Shown here: piece by piece, positions 24,607 through 33,036 of the stretch | Position numbering within the stretch: position 1 is the first letter of the stretch | Layout of the letters: each line of letters opens with the position of its first letter | Assembly: GCA_037129555.1 (NCBI GenBank) | Contig: JBAXUS010000056.1 | Location: 1 to 34,874 of the forward strand | Source: JANXLS01 sp037129555 | GTDB lineage: Bacteria; Planctomycetota; SZUA-567; H5-PLA8 | DNA: 34,874 nt | Direction of reading: 5' to 3' | Program-made: the position numbers and the translations under genes | The notes under the pieces: generated by a model | What the model saw: the letters and a program-made list of their open reading frames with translations, nothing else | Database searches by the model: none | What the model was told of the DNA's origin: nothing

Positions 24607-24759
24607 AACCGCGAATTGACGCGAATTTACGCGAAAACAGCAACGGCCAAGATAACGACAAGAAACTATTCATTTGAATTTGAAATGAGTGAGAACGTAA
24701 CGATATGAAAGCTCAAATGCATTTGCTGTTTTCGCGAAAATTCGCGTCAATTCGCGGTT
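24607..24759. repeat. 153-bp inverted-repeat (MITE-like) element with 10-bp phased units
   Basis: A 37-bp arm at 24607-24643 is repeated in inverse orientation at 24723-24759 with a single mismatch. The 79 bp between them contain a smaller inverted repeat around TCATTT-AAATGA. Each arm is built of three units of about 10 bp that begin GCGAA (GCGAATTGAC, GCGAATTTAC, GCGAAAACAG). As RNA it would form a 37-bp hairpin between the SGNH stop (24590) and the cytochrome start (24797). No transposase or clear target duplication is seen, so it is called a MITE-like or REP-like repeat. Confidence 0.75.
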
Positions 24760-24796
24760 AAAAATCTCTTCGCTGTTCACTAAAGGTTTACGAAAC

Positions 24797-27700
24797 ATGA
24801 CAATGCTCCGACTGCTCTTGACAACACTCCTTCTGTCCGTTTTCGCTGTCTCCGCTGTTCGCGCGGGCGAGGCGCCGTTGGATCCGGAGGACGAGCGCAA
24901 GTTGTTTGAAGTGCCTGAAGGGTTCGAGATTAATTTGTACGCGTCCGATCCACTGATGGCCAAACCGATCGGCATGAATTTCGATTCCAAAGGGCGCCTA
25001 TGGGTGGCGTCGTCTGAGACGTATCCTCAAGTCAAGCCGGGCGAAGTGCCCAATGACAAGATCTTGATCCTCGAAGACACCACCGGCACGGGCAAGGCCG
25101 ACAAAGTCACCGTCTTCGCCGATCATCTCTTCATCCCCACGACGGTCGCTCCCGGCGATGGCGGAGCGTATGTTGCGAACAGCACACAACTGCTGCATTT
25201 CAAAGACACGAACAACGACGGGAAGGCGGACTTGAAGCGCGTCGTGCTGGATGGTTTCGGCACTGAAGACACGCACCATATTTTGCACACGTTCCGCTGG
25301 GGCATGGACGGGCGCTTGTTCATGAATCAATCGATTTACATTCACAGCCACGTCGAAACGCCGTTTGGGGTGAAGCGTTTGAATGCGGGTGGAACGTGGC
25401 GTTTGAATCCGAATAGTTTGCAGCTCGAAGTGTTCACGCAGGGACTCGTGAATCATTGGGGGCATTGTTTTACGAAGTGGGGCGAATCGCTTGGGACCGA
25501 TGGAGCCGGTGGCGAAGGCGTGAATTTTTTCTTCCATGGCGCGACGTTTTGCGCCGTTCCGGGAGCACAGAAAATTCTGCACGGGATGACGCCGGGCAGC
25601 CCGAAATTTGCAGGTGCTGAAATCATCAGTGGTCGCCATTTCCCGGACGATTGGCAGGGCGACGTGATCACGAATGATTTCCGCGCGAGCCGGATAGTGC
25701 GTTTCAAATTGACTGAAGAAGGTTCGGGTTTCACGGCGAAGTTGCAGCAGGATGTCGTTCATTTGAAGAACATGAAAGGCAGCGGAAACTCGCCTGACCG
25801 GTCGTTTCGCCCGATCGATGTGAAGATGGGGCCGGACGGTGCGTTGTACATCGCTGATTGGTTCAACCCGATTATTCAACACGGTGAAATCGATTTCCGC
25901 GATCCGCGTCGCGATCATACGCACGGTCGCATCTGGCGCATGACTGCGAAGGGCCGACCGCTGGTGGAGCGTCCGAAATTGGCAGGCGCAAGTGTCGCGG
26001 ATTTGCTCGAACAATTTAAAGCGCCTGAAGATTACACGCGTGCACAGGCTCGACGTGTGTTGATTGAAAAGGGTGCGAAGGACGTTCTTCCGGGTCTGGC
26101 CGCGTGGGTCAAAGAGCTCGATAAAAATGACGCGAAATTCGAACACAACCGGCTCGAAGGATTGTGGCTTTATCAGGCGTTTGACTCTGTGGAAGCTGAG
26201 TTGCTTCGTGCGACGTTGGCGTCTGCGGAACCGCATGTCCGCGCGGCGTCGTTCCGTGTGTTGCGCGATTGGTATGCACAGCTTCCCGACGCGTTTGACT
26301 TGCTCGCCAAAGGCGTTCAGGATGAAAGTCCGCGCGTGCGCCTTGAAGCGATTACAGCGCTTGAAAATGTTCCGGACTCGCGCTCGCTCGAAATCGCATT
26401 GCGCGCGCTCGACAAACCGGTCGATGCGAACATTGATTTCGCGTTGTATCACGCGGTCAATGGCTTGAAGGCGCATTGGTTGTCTGCGGTCGAAAACGGG
26501 ACGTACACCTTTAATGGCAACATGCGCGCGCTGTCATTTGCGTTGCAGGCGGCGGGGTCGAAGTCGGGCGTCACGACGTTGCTGCGCTTGTTAAAGGAAG
26601 GAAAGATTGCGGCTGAAAATCAGGAGAACGTGTTATCGCTTGTGGCCGGATTGGGCGGGCCTGCTGAATTGGGTGAAGTCTTCAAATGGCAAGATGCGTC
26701 CACCGATACCGTATTGCGCGCGAAGGCATTGTCGGCGCTCGAACGCGCAGCGCGTGAACGCCACGCGAAACCGGCGGGCGATTTGGCGTCGATCAAGAAA
26801 CTTATTGAGAGCAACGATGCGGCGTTGACGCCGATTGCATTGCGTTTAGCGGGTGCGTTGAAGATGGAAAATTTGCGCAACGAAATCACGGCTGTGACGC
26901 ATGACGCGAAGGCGTCGGATGCAAACAAACTCGCCGCGATTGACGCGCTGGTCGCGCTCGGCGGCGGTAAGAGTGTTGCGACGTTGGCTGATCTGACGAA
27001 GGCCGAGACGGGCGCGGCGATTCGCGCTCGGGCGGTTGCAGGATTTGCGGGACTGGATGCGAATGCGGCGATGGCACCTGCGGTGGCATTGCTGGGGCAG
27101 GCCATTTCGGGTGACGCAGCGGCTGAGATTTTCGCGGCGTTTGGCAAGAAAGATGGAGCGGGATTAGCGAAGGCGCTCGCGGCTGGAAAGATCGCGGTTG
27201 AGAATGCTGACGCGGGGGTGCGCTATTTCAACGCGTCGGGCCAGAATCAGCCGGAGTTGACGACGTATTTGAAATCGGTTCTTCAGGCTCAAGCTGGTGC
27301 TGCTTCGACATCGCCGAACGTTGCCGGGAAAAAGCCGAGTGAGATCGCCGCAGCAATGAATGCGGATGACAAGAAATCGATGTCGACGGACGATATGAAG
27401 GCGTTGGTTGCGGATGTTCAACAGCATGGCGACGCGGTGCGCGGTGAAGCGATTTTCCGGCGCAAGACGCTGAGCTGTTTCAGTTGCCACGCGCTGGGCG
27501 GTGCGGGTGGGCAGGTCGGCCCGGATTTATCGAATGTTGGTGCAGCGTCACCGATTGACTACGTGATTGATTCGGTGCTGTCTCCCAACAAAACGGTTAA
27601 AGAAGGGTACAACGCGTTCACGGTGATCACGAAGGACAAGGAAGTCATCACGGGCAACATTGTCCGCCAGACTGCGACGCATTTGATTCTACGTGATGGG

Positions 27701-28294
27701 ACGCGTGAGGAGATTTTGATTCCGTTGGACCAGGTCGGCAAAAAGCGCGAAGCCGGATCGTTGATGCCCAACGGACTCGCCGATTCATTGACGCGCGGCG
27801 AATTCGCGGATTTGGCGAAGTTCCTGACGGAACTCGGAAAACCGGGCGCGTTCTCGATGGCTCAGAGCGTGGCCGTGCGCCGTTATCGTGCGCTCGATGC
27901 CATCTCCGATGCGATGGCGTCCGCATCTGTCGGCGAATTACCGAAGTTGCTTTCCAGCGGTGCGCAGCTCGCGTGGGTCCCGGCATTCGCGGAAGTGTCC
28001 GGACAATTGCCGCTCGCTGAAATTCCACACGCGAAGAGCAAACCTGTCGCGATTGTGCGTTTCGATCTCGACGTGACCACTCCAGGCAAAATCGCGTTGA
28101 AAGCGAATTCAGTAAAAGGCTTGACGCTGTGGTTGGATGGTGTGCAACTGGATGCGGCTGCTGGAATCGCGGACGTTCAAAAAGGAACGCGAACCATCAC
28201 GGTGTTGATTGATCTCGCGGTGCGTGGGAACGAGAATCTGAAGATCGACACAGAAGAAGCGCCGGGGTCAGCGGCGCGGTTTCAGCGGAAGTAA
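24797..28294 (+). CDS. Giant PVC-type cytochrome with propeller and HEAT repeats
   Basis: The 1165-residue protein has a signal peptide (MTMLRLLLTTLLLSVFAVSAVRA). Residues about 25-395 form the PVC 'membrane-bound dehydrogenase' propeller (FEVPEGFEINLYASDPLM, RLWVASSETYPQ, GPDGALYIADWFNPIIQHGE). Residues about 400-850 are HEAT-like helical repeats (PHVRAASFRVLRDWY, SPRVRLEAITALENVPDS). Residues about 880-1005 are a class I cytochrome c of the Pirellula/Verrucomicrobium type with CFSCH (C894, C897, H898) and a probable axial Met990 in SLMPNGL. A beta-rich tail follows. It probably carries electrons outside the cytoplasm; the substrate is unknown. AAAGG lies upstream of ATG 24797; ATG 24803 is an alternative. 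Confidence 0.9.
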   Translation: MTMLRLLLTTLLLSVFAVSAVRAGEAPLDPEDERKLFEVPEGFEINLYASDPLMAKPIGMNFDSKGRLWVASSETYPQVKPGEVPNDKILILEDTTGTGKADKVTVFADHLFIPTTVAPGDGGAYVANSTQLLHFKDTNNDGKADLKRVVLDGFGTEDTHHILHTFRWGMDGRLFMNQSIYIHSHVETPFGVKRLNAGGTWRLNPNSLQLEVFTQGLVNHWGHCFTKWGESLGTDGAGGEGVNFFFHGATFCAVPGAQKILHGMTPGSPKFAGAEIISGRHFPDDWQGDVITNDFRASRIVRFKLTEEGSGFTAKLQQDVVHLKNMKGSGNSPDRSFRPIDVKMGPDGALYIADWFNPIIQHGEIDFRDPRRDHTHGRIWRMTAKGRPLVERPKLAGASVADLLEQFKAPEDYTRAQARRVLIEKGAKDVLPGLAAWVKELDKNDAKFEHNRLEGLWLYQAFDSVEAELLRATLASAEPHVRAASFRVLRDWYAQLPDAFDLLAKGVQDESPRVRLEAITALENVPDSRSLEIALRALDKPVDANIDFALYHAVNGLKAHWLSAVENGTYTFNGNMRALSFALQAAGSKSGVTTLLRLLKEGKIAAENQENVLSLVAGLGGPAELGEVFKWQDASTDTVLRAKALSALERAARERHAKPAGDLASIKKLIESNDAALTPIALRLAGALKMENLRNEITAVTHDAKASDANKLAAIDALVALGGGKSVATLADLTKAETGAAIRARAVAGFAGLDANAAMAPAVALLGQAISGDAAAEIFAAFGKKDGAGLAKALAAGKIAVENADAGVRYFNASGQNQPELTTYLKSVLQAQAGAASTSPNVAGKKPSEIAAAMNADDKKSMSTDDMKALVADVQQHGDAVRGEAIFRRKTLSCFSCHALGGAGGQVGPDLSNVGAASPIDYVIDSVLSPNKTVKEGYNAFTVITKDKEVITGNIVRQTATHLILRDGTREEILIPLDQVGKKREAGSLMPNGLADSLTRGEFADLAKFLTELGKPGAFSMAQSVAVRRYRALDAISDAMASASVGELPKLLSSGAQLAWVPAFAEVSGQLPLAEIPHAKSKPVAIVRFDLDVTTPGKIALKANSVKGLTLWLDGVQLDAAAGIADVQKGTRTITVLIDLAVRGNENLKIDTEEAPGSAARFQRK

Positions 28295-28313
28295 ATTTTT
28301 TTCGACCAGGTCA

Positions 28314-28341
28314 TTGACTTTTCGCTCATGACTGTCATGAT
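28314..28341 (+). promoter_or_regulatory. Candidate promoter of antitoxin-toxin operon 2
   Basis: TTGACT (28314-28319) and CATGAT (28336-28341) are 16 nt apart, the same spacing as in the first toxin-antitoxin promoter. The predicted start is near 28348-28349, which coincides with the preferred antitoxin ATG. The spacer and the -10 are overlapped by a long inverted repeat (separate entry). Assignment is by consensus. Confidence 0.4.
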
Positions 28342-28358
28342 GTCAGTCATGAGCGAAA
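28320..28358. repeat. Perfect 15-bp inverted repeat spanning the antitoxin start
   Basis: TTTCGCTCATGACTG (28320-28334) and CAGTCATGAGCGAAA (28344-28358) are perfect reverse complements separated by TCATGATGT. The right arm contains the preferred ATG of the antitoxin. It is the likely operator for autoregulation by the antitoxin complex. Transcribed from an upstream promoter, it could also fold over the start codon. Confidence 0.7.
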
Positions 28359-28618
28359 CGACCTACACACTACGCGATCTCAACCGCACTCCGGCCAAAG
28401 TACTCAAAGCGTGTGACCTGTACGGTCATGTCACCATTCGTACGCGAACAGGGAAAACGTATCATGTTCAGGCGGAGACGTCTCCGGACAAGGTGAAACC
28501 AGAAGATATCGTGAAGATGTTTCGCGAGCATCATAAAAATATGCGAAAATTAGGCTACGTTCCGCCTGCACCAGACGAAATTGAACGTATCAACCGTATA
28601 ATCGCTGGTGAAGAATGA
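28349..28618 (+). CDS. Phd-like antitoxin, second module
   Basis: The preferred start at 28349 gives 89 residues beginning MSETTYTLRDLNRTPAKVL. In-frame ATGs at 28328, 28337 and 28340 would add residues from inside the inverted repeat. The N-terminal part has the Phd pattern TLRDLNRTPAKVLKAC followed by GHVTIRTRTGKTYHVQ. The C-terminal part (DEIERINRIIAGEE) is suited to wrap the toxin. It overlaps the PIN toxin gene by 4 nt (ATGA). No Shine-Dalgarno is present. The antitoxin call relies on context as much as on sequence similarity. Confidence 0.75.
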   Translation: MSETTYTLRDLNRTPAKVLKACDLYGHVTIRTRTGKTYHVQAETSPDKVKPEDIVKMFREHHKNMRKLGYVPPAPDEIERINRIIAGEE

Positions 28619-29079
28619 AGCCCTACAGCGACACCAATTTTTTTACACACACATATCTTGAACTCCCGAATTTCGAGCAAGCCAAGGTACTTTTTGAGGG
28701 TTGCAATCGGCGCAACGCGGTCTTGCTTCCTGTGACGTGGTTGCATCGATTGGAATTTGCTAATTCCCTAGAACGGCTTGTATTTGAGTCTCGAAAGGGA
28801 GGTCAGCACCGGGTCACACCGGAATCGGCGGCTGCAGCACATGCTTTATTCGAGGAGAATTTGAGCTCGGGACTGTATGTCCGTGAGGTCGTGCTGCCAC
28901 TCATGTCAGTCATTGAAAGTTGCCACAGGTTGATACGTCGTCGTACTGCGAAATACGGATTTCGAACGTACGATTGCATCCACGTGGCATCCGCGTTGGA
29001 ACTCGGTTGCGATACATTTTGGAGTTTCGACAAGAAAGCCCTCCAACTCGCAAAGTTGGAAGGCTTGAAGACAAATTGA
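28615..29079 (+). CDS. PIN-domain toxin, second module (VapC-like)
   Basis: The 154-residue protein carries the PIN acidic set: YSDTNFF (D6), LHRLEFAN (E47), TYDCIHVASALELG (D120) and TFWSFDKK (D139). Length and C-terminal pattern (FDxxxLxLAxxxGLK) match the first toxin at 11403-11858, so the two are probably homologous. It is predicted to cleave RNA when released from the antitoxin. It follows the antitoxin with a 4-nt overlap and converges with the ankyrin-like gene 14 nt downstream. Confidence 0.85.
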   Translation: MKPYSDTNFFTHTYLELPNFEQAKVLFEGCNRRNAVLLPVTWLHRLEFANSLERLVFESRKGGQHRVTPESAAAAHALFEENLSSGLYVREVVLPLMSVIESCHRLIRRRTAKYGFRTYDCIHVASALELGCDTFWSFDKKALQLAKLEGLKTN

Positions 29080-29093
29080 TGAATTATAGACAT

Positions 29094-29543
29094 CTACTGG
29101 GGATCAATCGCTTCCGTCTGAAACACCAATCCCGAAGCGTCCCGGATGTCACCTTGCCGGTTGACGCGCTGGTCGGCGAGTGATTCGCCCTGGGGCAATG
29201 GCGGGTCGGTTTTGCGGATGTAGGTGGGTACTTCAGGTGACTGAAGCAGCGCCAAAATCTCCGGCTTTCCGACGGCTGCTTCCAGCGGAGACGTCTCCAG
29301 ACAATCGCCTGACGTTCCCACTTCGCGGTTCGCGCCGTGTTTCAACAATACGCGCACGCCATCGACAGAATCTCGACCGACAGCATCCATCAACATCCCC
29401 CACCACTCGCCCCACGTGTCGGTGAACATCGCTTTGTCATTGATTTTCGATGCGTCGATTTCCAACAATGAGTCGAGCAAATCCCAATTCTGATCGTTGC
29501 AGGCAGTTTTCAAATGAGCGCGGGTGACGGTGAAGGGGGGCAT
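29094..29543 (-). CDS. Small ankyrin-repeat-like protein
   Basis: The 149-residue product has no signal peptide. One good ankyrin-like unit is visible (MLMDAVGRDSVDGVRVLLKHGANREV), followed by TSPLEAAVGKPEILALLQS, the start of a second. A weaker unit precedes them (LKTACNDQNWDLLDSLLEIDA). The C-terminal 40 residues are Pro/Gln rich without a domain. AGGA precedes the ATG by about 7 nt. Ankyrin repeats mediate protein binding; no partner is evident. It lies next to the second toxin-antitoxin pair on the opposite strand. Confidence 0.7.
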   Translation of the reverse strand: MPPFTVTRAHLKTACNDQNWDLLDSLLEIDASKINDKAMFTDTWGEWWGMLMDAVGRDSVDGVRVLLKHGANREVGTSGDCLETSPLEAAVGKPEILALLQSPEVPTYIRKTDPPLPQGESLADQRVNRQGDIRDASGLVFQTEAIDPQ

Positions 29544-29592
29544 GTGGGAATCCTATAAAAATACAAAATTAGGGATACGGTTTCATTCTGGT

Positions 29593-29799
29593 TTACCGCA
29601 CAAAAAACGGCACGACCGCGAGCACCACTCCGACCGCCAACGCCAGCCAGAAGGACTCCACGAAATAGCCATAGAACATCATCACCGCGCCGCTCAACAT
29701 GAATGAAAACGTCTGCGTTTTTTTGCCGTACATGAAATAGCCCATGCCGATCGTCGAGACGAACAGGGAGAGGAAGAGAACGTACGTGTCCAGATTCAT
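29593..29799 (-). CDS. Small two-helix inner-membrane protein
   Basis: The 68-residue product is almost entirely hydrophobic: LFLSLFVSTIGMGYFMYG, then FMLSGAVMMFYGYFV, then LALAVGVVLAVVPFFVR. This suggests two or three membrane helices with a conserved-looking GYFMYGKK motif between them. The even hydrophobic pattern and normal codon use support a real gene. It resembles short conserved membrane proteins that databases sometimes label amino-acid transport protein, but nothing here supports that function. It lies upstream of and in the same orientation as the ankyrin-like gene, with about 49 nt between. Confidence 0.65.
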   Translation of the reverse strand: MNLDTYVLFLSLFVSTIGMGYFMYGKKTQTFSFMLSGAVMMFYGYFVESFWLALAVGVVLAVVPFFVR

Positions 29800-30063
29800 G
29801 GGATTACTTTAGCGAGCGGGTGGGCGCGGTTCCAGCGGATTGTGAAGGCGGCGTATTGGGGTCTGGAAAATGTTGGGATTTCGGGTAAGATAAGACGTCC
29901 CGAAATAGTGGAGCGTCGTCTCCCGTCGGAAACCGAATCGCGGCTGAGTCATGTGACGCAGGCGCAGCGGATTGTTGAAACTCTTTTTTGGATCGCTTGG
30001 ACCAGCAGTGCCGGAGCCAGAGGTTGCGGCATCAACGCGGACGCCCGGCAGACAACACAACAC
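29800..30063. other. Leader region upstream of the ABC-F gene
   Basis: This 264-nt gap lies between divergent starts. It stays open in frame with the ABC-F gene from 29842, but the product of that extension is unlike any ABC-F N terminus and has no ribosome site, so it is treated as leader. No Rho-independent attenuator hairpin with a T tract is obvious, although such leaders are common for antibiotic-resistance ABC-F genes. Confidence 0.4.
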
Positions 30064-31881
30064 ATGGCAACAATGCTCAAAATTGAAGACGCCTACAAAA
30101 GCTACGGCTTGCAGGTGCTCTTGGATGGCGCTGAAGCGGAATTTACGGACGACCACAAAGTCGGTTTGATCGGGCGGAACGGCGCGGGCAAATCGACGCT
30201 GATGCGCATTCTCCTCGGCGAAGAAGAACTCGACAAAGGTGTCGTCACGCGGCATCCTAAATTGCGGCTGGGGTATTTGCGGCAGCACGATCCGTTTCAA
30301 GACGGCGAAACGGTTCTCGATTTTTTGATGCGCGACACCGGCCAGCCGGATTGGAAGTGCGGTCAGATGGCCGATCAATTTGAGATCAAAGGCGCGCGGC
30401 TCGAAGGCCTCGTTAAAATGCTCTCGGGCGGTTGGCAAACACGCGTGAAACTGACGGCGTTGCTGTTGCACGAACCGAATTTGCTACTGCTTGACGAACC
30501 GACCAACTTCCTTGATTTGCGCACCCAATTGTTGCTCGAAGATTTCTTGAAAGACTTCCGCAGCGGCGTCGTCGTTGTCTCACACGACCGCACGTTTTTG
30601 AATGACGTCTGCGATCACACGGTCAGTCTTTCGCGCGGCAAGCTGACGCTGTATCCGGGCAATGTGGATGCATTTTTGAATTATGAACGCGATCAGCGCG
30701 AACATGCTGAACGGTCCAACGCTGCGATTATGGTCAAGCGCCAGCAGCTCGAAACGTTCATCGCCAAGAACCGCGTCGGAGCCAACACGGCTGCGCAGGC
30801 GCGTTCGAAATCGAAGCAGCTCGACCGCTTGAATGAAGGCGTGAAGACGATTGAACGCGCGGAGAAAAATGTGCGTATGAAAGTGCCGCAGGTCGAAACG
30901 CGCTCTGGTCACGCGCTGCGCTGCGCCGATCTCAGCATCGGCTACGGCGAAAAGCTCATCGCGTCGAACATCAACGTCGAGATTCTGCACGGCACCCGCA
31001 CCGCGGTCGTCGGCGACAATGGCCAGGGCAAGACGACGTTTTTGCGGACTGTCAGCGAATCGCTTCAACCGCTCGCCGGGAGTTTGAAGTGGAGTTTCGG
31101 TTGCGACGTCGGGACTTACGCGCAGCACGTCTACACAACGCTGCCCCAGCATTACACCGTGCGCGAGTACCTCAGTTCGGCTTCGACGGGCGACGCGACG
31201 ATGCAGACGGTGCTCGACATGGCCGGAAGCTTTTTGTTCCGTGGCGATGATGTGGACAAAGAAATCTCGGTGCTCAGCGGCGGTGAACGCGCTCGCCTCT
31301 GCATGGCCGGATTGCTGCTCGGCAAACACACGGTTCTGATCCTCGACGAACCGGGGAATCATTTGGATGTTGAAACAGTCGAAGCGCTGGCGGACGCGTT
31401 GACGCGTTATCGCGGCACGGTGATCTTCACGAGCCACGACCGCAGTTTCATGGAGCGGATGGCGACGGCTGTGATCGAAGTCCGCGACGGCAACGTCACA
31501 AATTATGCCGGCGATTACGCAGCGTATTTATACCGCGTGATGAAGGAAGTCGAAGAGGGGCATCGCGGCGACGGCAAGACACGCTCGGCCGCGGTGGCAG
31601 TTGTTGAAGAAACCGAACAGGCCAAAGCTGAGCGCAAAGCGCGCAACCGAAAACTGTTTGATCTGAAAACGCAGATGACGTCGGTCGAGCGGCAGATGAC
31701 GAAATATGGTGAGAAGAAAACGGCGCTGGACGCGCAGTTGGAATCGACGACCGATCCGAAAGCGAAGAGCAAACTGCGAGAGGAACACATTGCGTTGGTG
31801 AAGAAGCTCGAAGAGATCGAAGAGCGCTGGGTGACGGTGCAGGACGAGATGGCGGAATTGCAGGAAGCTGGAGCGAAGTAG
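30064..31881 (+). CDS. ABC-F ATPase (ribosome-associated, Uup/EttA-like)
   Basis: The 605-residue protein has two ABC domains and no membrane segment, which defines ABC-F. NBD1 has GRNGAGKS (37-44), LSGGWQTR (120-127) and LLLDEPTNFLD (141-151). The linker 205-275 (ERDQREHAERSNAAIMVKRQ, ARSKSKQLDRL) is the tRNA-contacting arm. NBD2 has GDNGQGKT (317-324), LSGGERAR (404-411) and LILDEPGNHLD (425-435), where the usual Thr of DEPTNHLD is Gly. A charged coiled coil ends the protein (about 545-605), as in Uup. It acts on stalled or initiating ribosomes. ATG 30064 lacks a clear Shine-Dalgarno; ATG 30073 (MLKIEDAYKSYG) is an equally natural start. Confidence 0.9.
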   Translation: MATMLKIEDAYKSYGLQVLLDGAEAEFTDDHKVGLIGRNGAGKSTLMRILLGEEELDKGVVTRHPKLRLGYLRQHDPFQDGETVLDFLMRDTGQPDWKCGQMADQFEIKGARLEGLVKMLSGGWQTRVKLTALLLHEPNLLLLDEPTNFLDLRTQLLLEDFLKDFRSGVVVVSHDRTFLNDVCDHTVSLSRGKLTLYPGNVDAFLNYERDQREHAERSNAAIMVKRQQLETFIAKNRVGANTAAQARSKSKQLDRLNEGVKTIERAEKNVRMKVPQVETRSGHALRCADLSIGYGEKLIASNINVEILHGTRTAVVGDNGQGKTTFLRTVSESLQPLAGSLKWSFGCDVGTYAQHVYTTLPQHYTVREYLSSASTGDATMQTVLDMAGSFLFRGDDVDKEISVLSGGERARLCMAGLLLGKHTVLILDEPGNHLDVETVEALADALTRYRGTVIFTSHDRSFMERMATAVIEVRDGNVTNYAGDYAAYLYRVMKEVEEGHRGDGKTRSAAVAVVEETEQAKAERKARNRKLFDLKTQMTSVERQMTKYGEKKTALDAQLESTTDPKAKSKLREEHIALVKKLEEIEERWVTVQDEMAELQEAGAK

Positions 31882-31892
31882 ATTGATTGACA

Positions 31893-31920
31893 CCCCGTCC
31901 CCCAAAAAAAGGGGACGGGG
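31893..31920. terminator. GC-rich 10-bp hairpin with A-run loop
   Basis: CCCCGTCCCC and GGGGACGGGG pair perfectly around a CAAAAAAA loop, just after the ABC-F stop and upstream of the convergent hisC stop. No T tract follows. It is probably a stable bidirectional transcript end. Confidence 0.5.
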
Positions 31921-31971
31921 CGATTCAATGATTGTGCGCGCAGGTTACTTCACGAATTCGCACGACCCGCT

Positions 31972-33036
31972 TTAGCGTCGGACATACTCCTTCAACGCCG
32001 CGAGCAGCGCATCAATCTCGTCATCGGTCCCGACGGTGATCCGCAAACCGTCATCCAGCAATCGCGCTGGGAAGTAGCGGATCAGAATGCCGCGCTCCTT
32101 AAGGAAGCGATACGCCCCCGCCGCAACCGTCGCATTTTCCATTCGGGCGAAGATGAAGTTCGACTGGCTCGGAACCGTTTTAAATCCGAGCGCGGTCAGG
32201 CCGGCGTTGAGGCGTGCTCGCGTCGCTTTGACGCGCGCGACGTTTTGCGCGGTCCACGCTGTGTCTCGCAATGACGCTCCTCCTGCTGCAATTGCGAGGC
32301 GGTCGAGGTTGTAGCTGTCTTTGACTTTGTTCAAGCCTTCAACGATGCGCTGGCTGCCGAACAACAGGCCCAAGCGCATCCCGGCGAGACTGTGGCTCTT
32401 TGAAAATGTGCGCATCACAACGACGTTGTCGCAATCGCGCGCGAGGTCGAGATTGTTGGATTCTGCGAATTCGGCGTAGGCTTCGTCGATCACCAGAATT
32501 CCGTTCTTCAAGCTCGCGGCGAGGTCGCGCAATTGGCCGGGCTTGTAGACAGTTCCCGATGGCGAATTCGGCGCGGCGAGCAGTGTCAATCGCGCGTGGG
32601 TTCCGAACAGGTCTTTCGGCAGATTGAAATCGCGGTCAAAATCAACGCTGAGAATCGTCGCGGCTTGGGCGTGAGCGAGCGTTTCGTACAGGACGTATGT
32701 GGGGTACGGGTAGGCGATCGTTTCGCCTTCGCCGACAAACGAGCGGAAAAGCATCGCGAGCAATTCGTCGGACCCGTTGCCGTGGAGGATGCGGTCGAGC
32801 GGAAAATTGAAGACATCCGCCGCGGCCTGCCGCAATGCGAGCGCTTTGGGATCGGAGTACAAGCGCAGGCGTTCGCCGGTATCGCCGACTTCAGCGCGGA
32901 TCGCCGTGACCACATTCGGACTGGCCGGATACGGGTTTTCGTTCGTGTTCAGCTTGATGACTTTCGTACCCGCCGCTGGCTGTTCGCCAGGGATGTACGC
33001 TTCCATCGCTTCAACATTTTCTCGCAATCGAACCAT
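31972..33036 (-). CDS. hisC: Histidinol-phosphate aminotransferase
   Basis: The 354-residue protein is a class I/II PLP aminotransferase of the HisC group. It has KLNTNENPYP (28-37), LHGNGSDELL, AAPNSPSG (N157), VIDEAYAEF (D184, Y187) and the PLP lysine in FSKSHSLAGMRLG (K213), and ends with ILIRYFPARLLDDGLRITVG. It catalyses transfer of the amino group from glutamate to imidazole-acetol phosphate in histidine synthesis. No other his gene is near, so it stands alone. The ATG at 33036 lacks a strong ribosome site. It is divergent from cvpA and convergent with the ABC-F gene. Confidence 0.92.
   Translation of the reverse strand: MVRLRENVEAMEAYIPGEQPAAGTKVIKLNTNENPYPASPNVVTAIRAEVGDTGERLRLYSDPKALALRQAAADVFNFPLDRILHGNGSDELLAMLFRSFVGEGETIAYPYPTYVLYETLAHAQAATILSVDFDRDFNLPKDLFGTHARLTLLAAPNSPSGTVYKPGQLRDLAASLKNGILVIDEAYAEFAESNNLDLARDCDNVVVMRTFSKSHSLAGMRLGLLFGSQRIVEGLNKVKDSYNLDRLAIAAGGASLRDTAWTAQNVARVKATRARLNAGLTALGFKTVPSQSNFIFARMENATVAAGAYRFLKERGILIRYFPARLLDDGLRITVGTDDEIDALLAALKEYVRR

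Noticed and set aside
24998..26476. 492-residue open frame on the minus strand
   Set aside because: It lies wholly inside the cytochrome gene, whose motifs are clear. The product is Arg/Phe/His rich without domains, as expected for an antisense frame opened by codon bias.
29842..30063. N-terminal extension of the ABC-F protein
   Set aside because: It is open in frame, but lacks a ribosome site and is unlike any ABC-F N terminus; the family starts at the MLKIEDAYKSYG segment.
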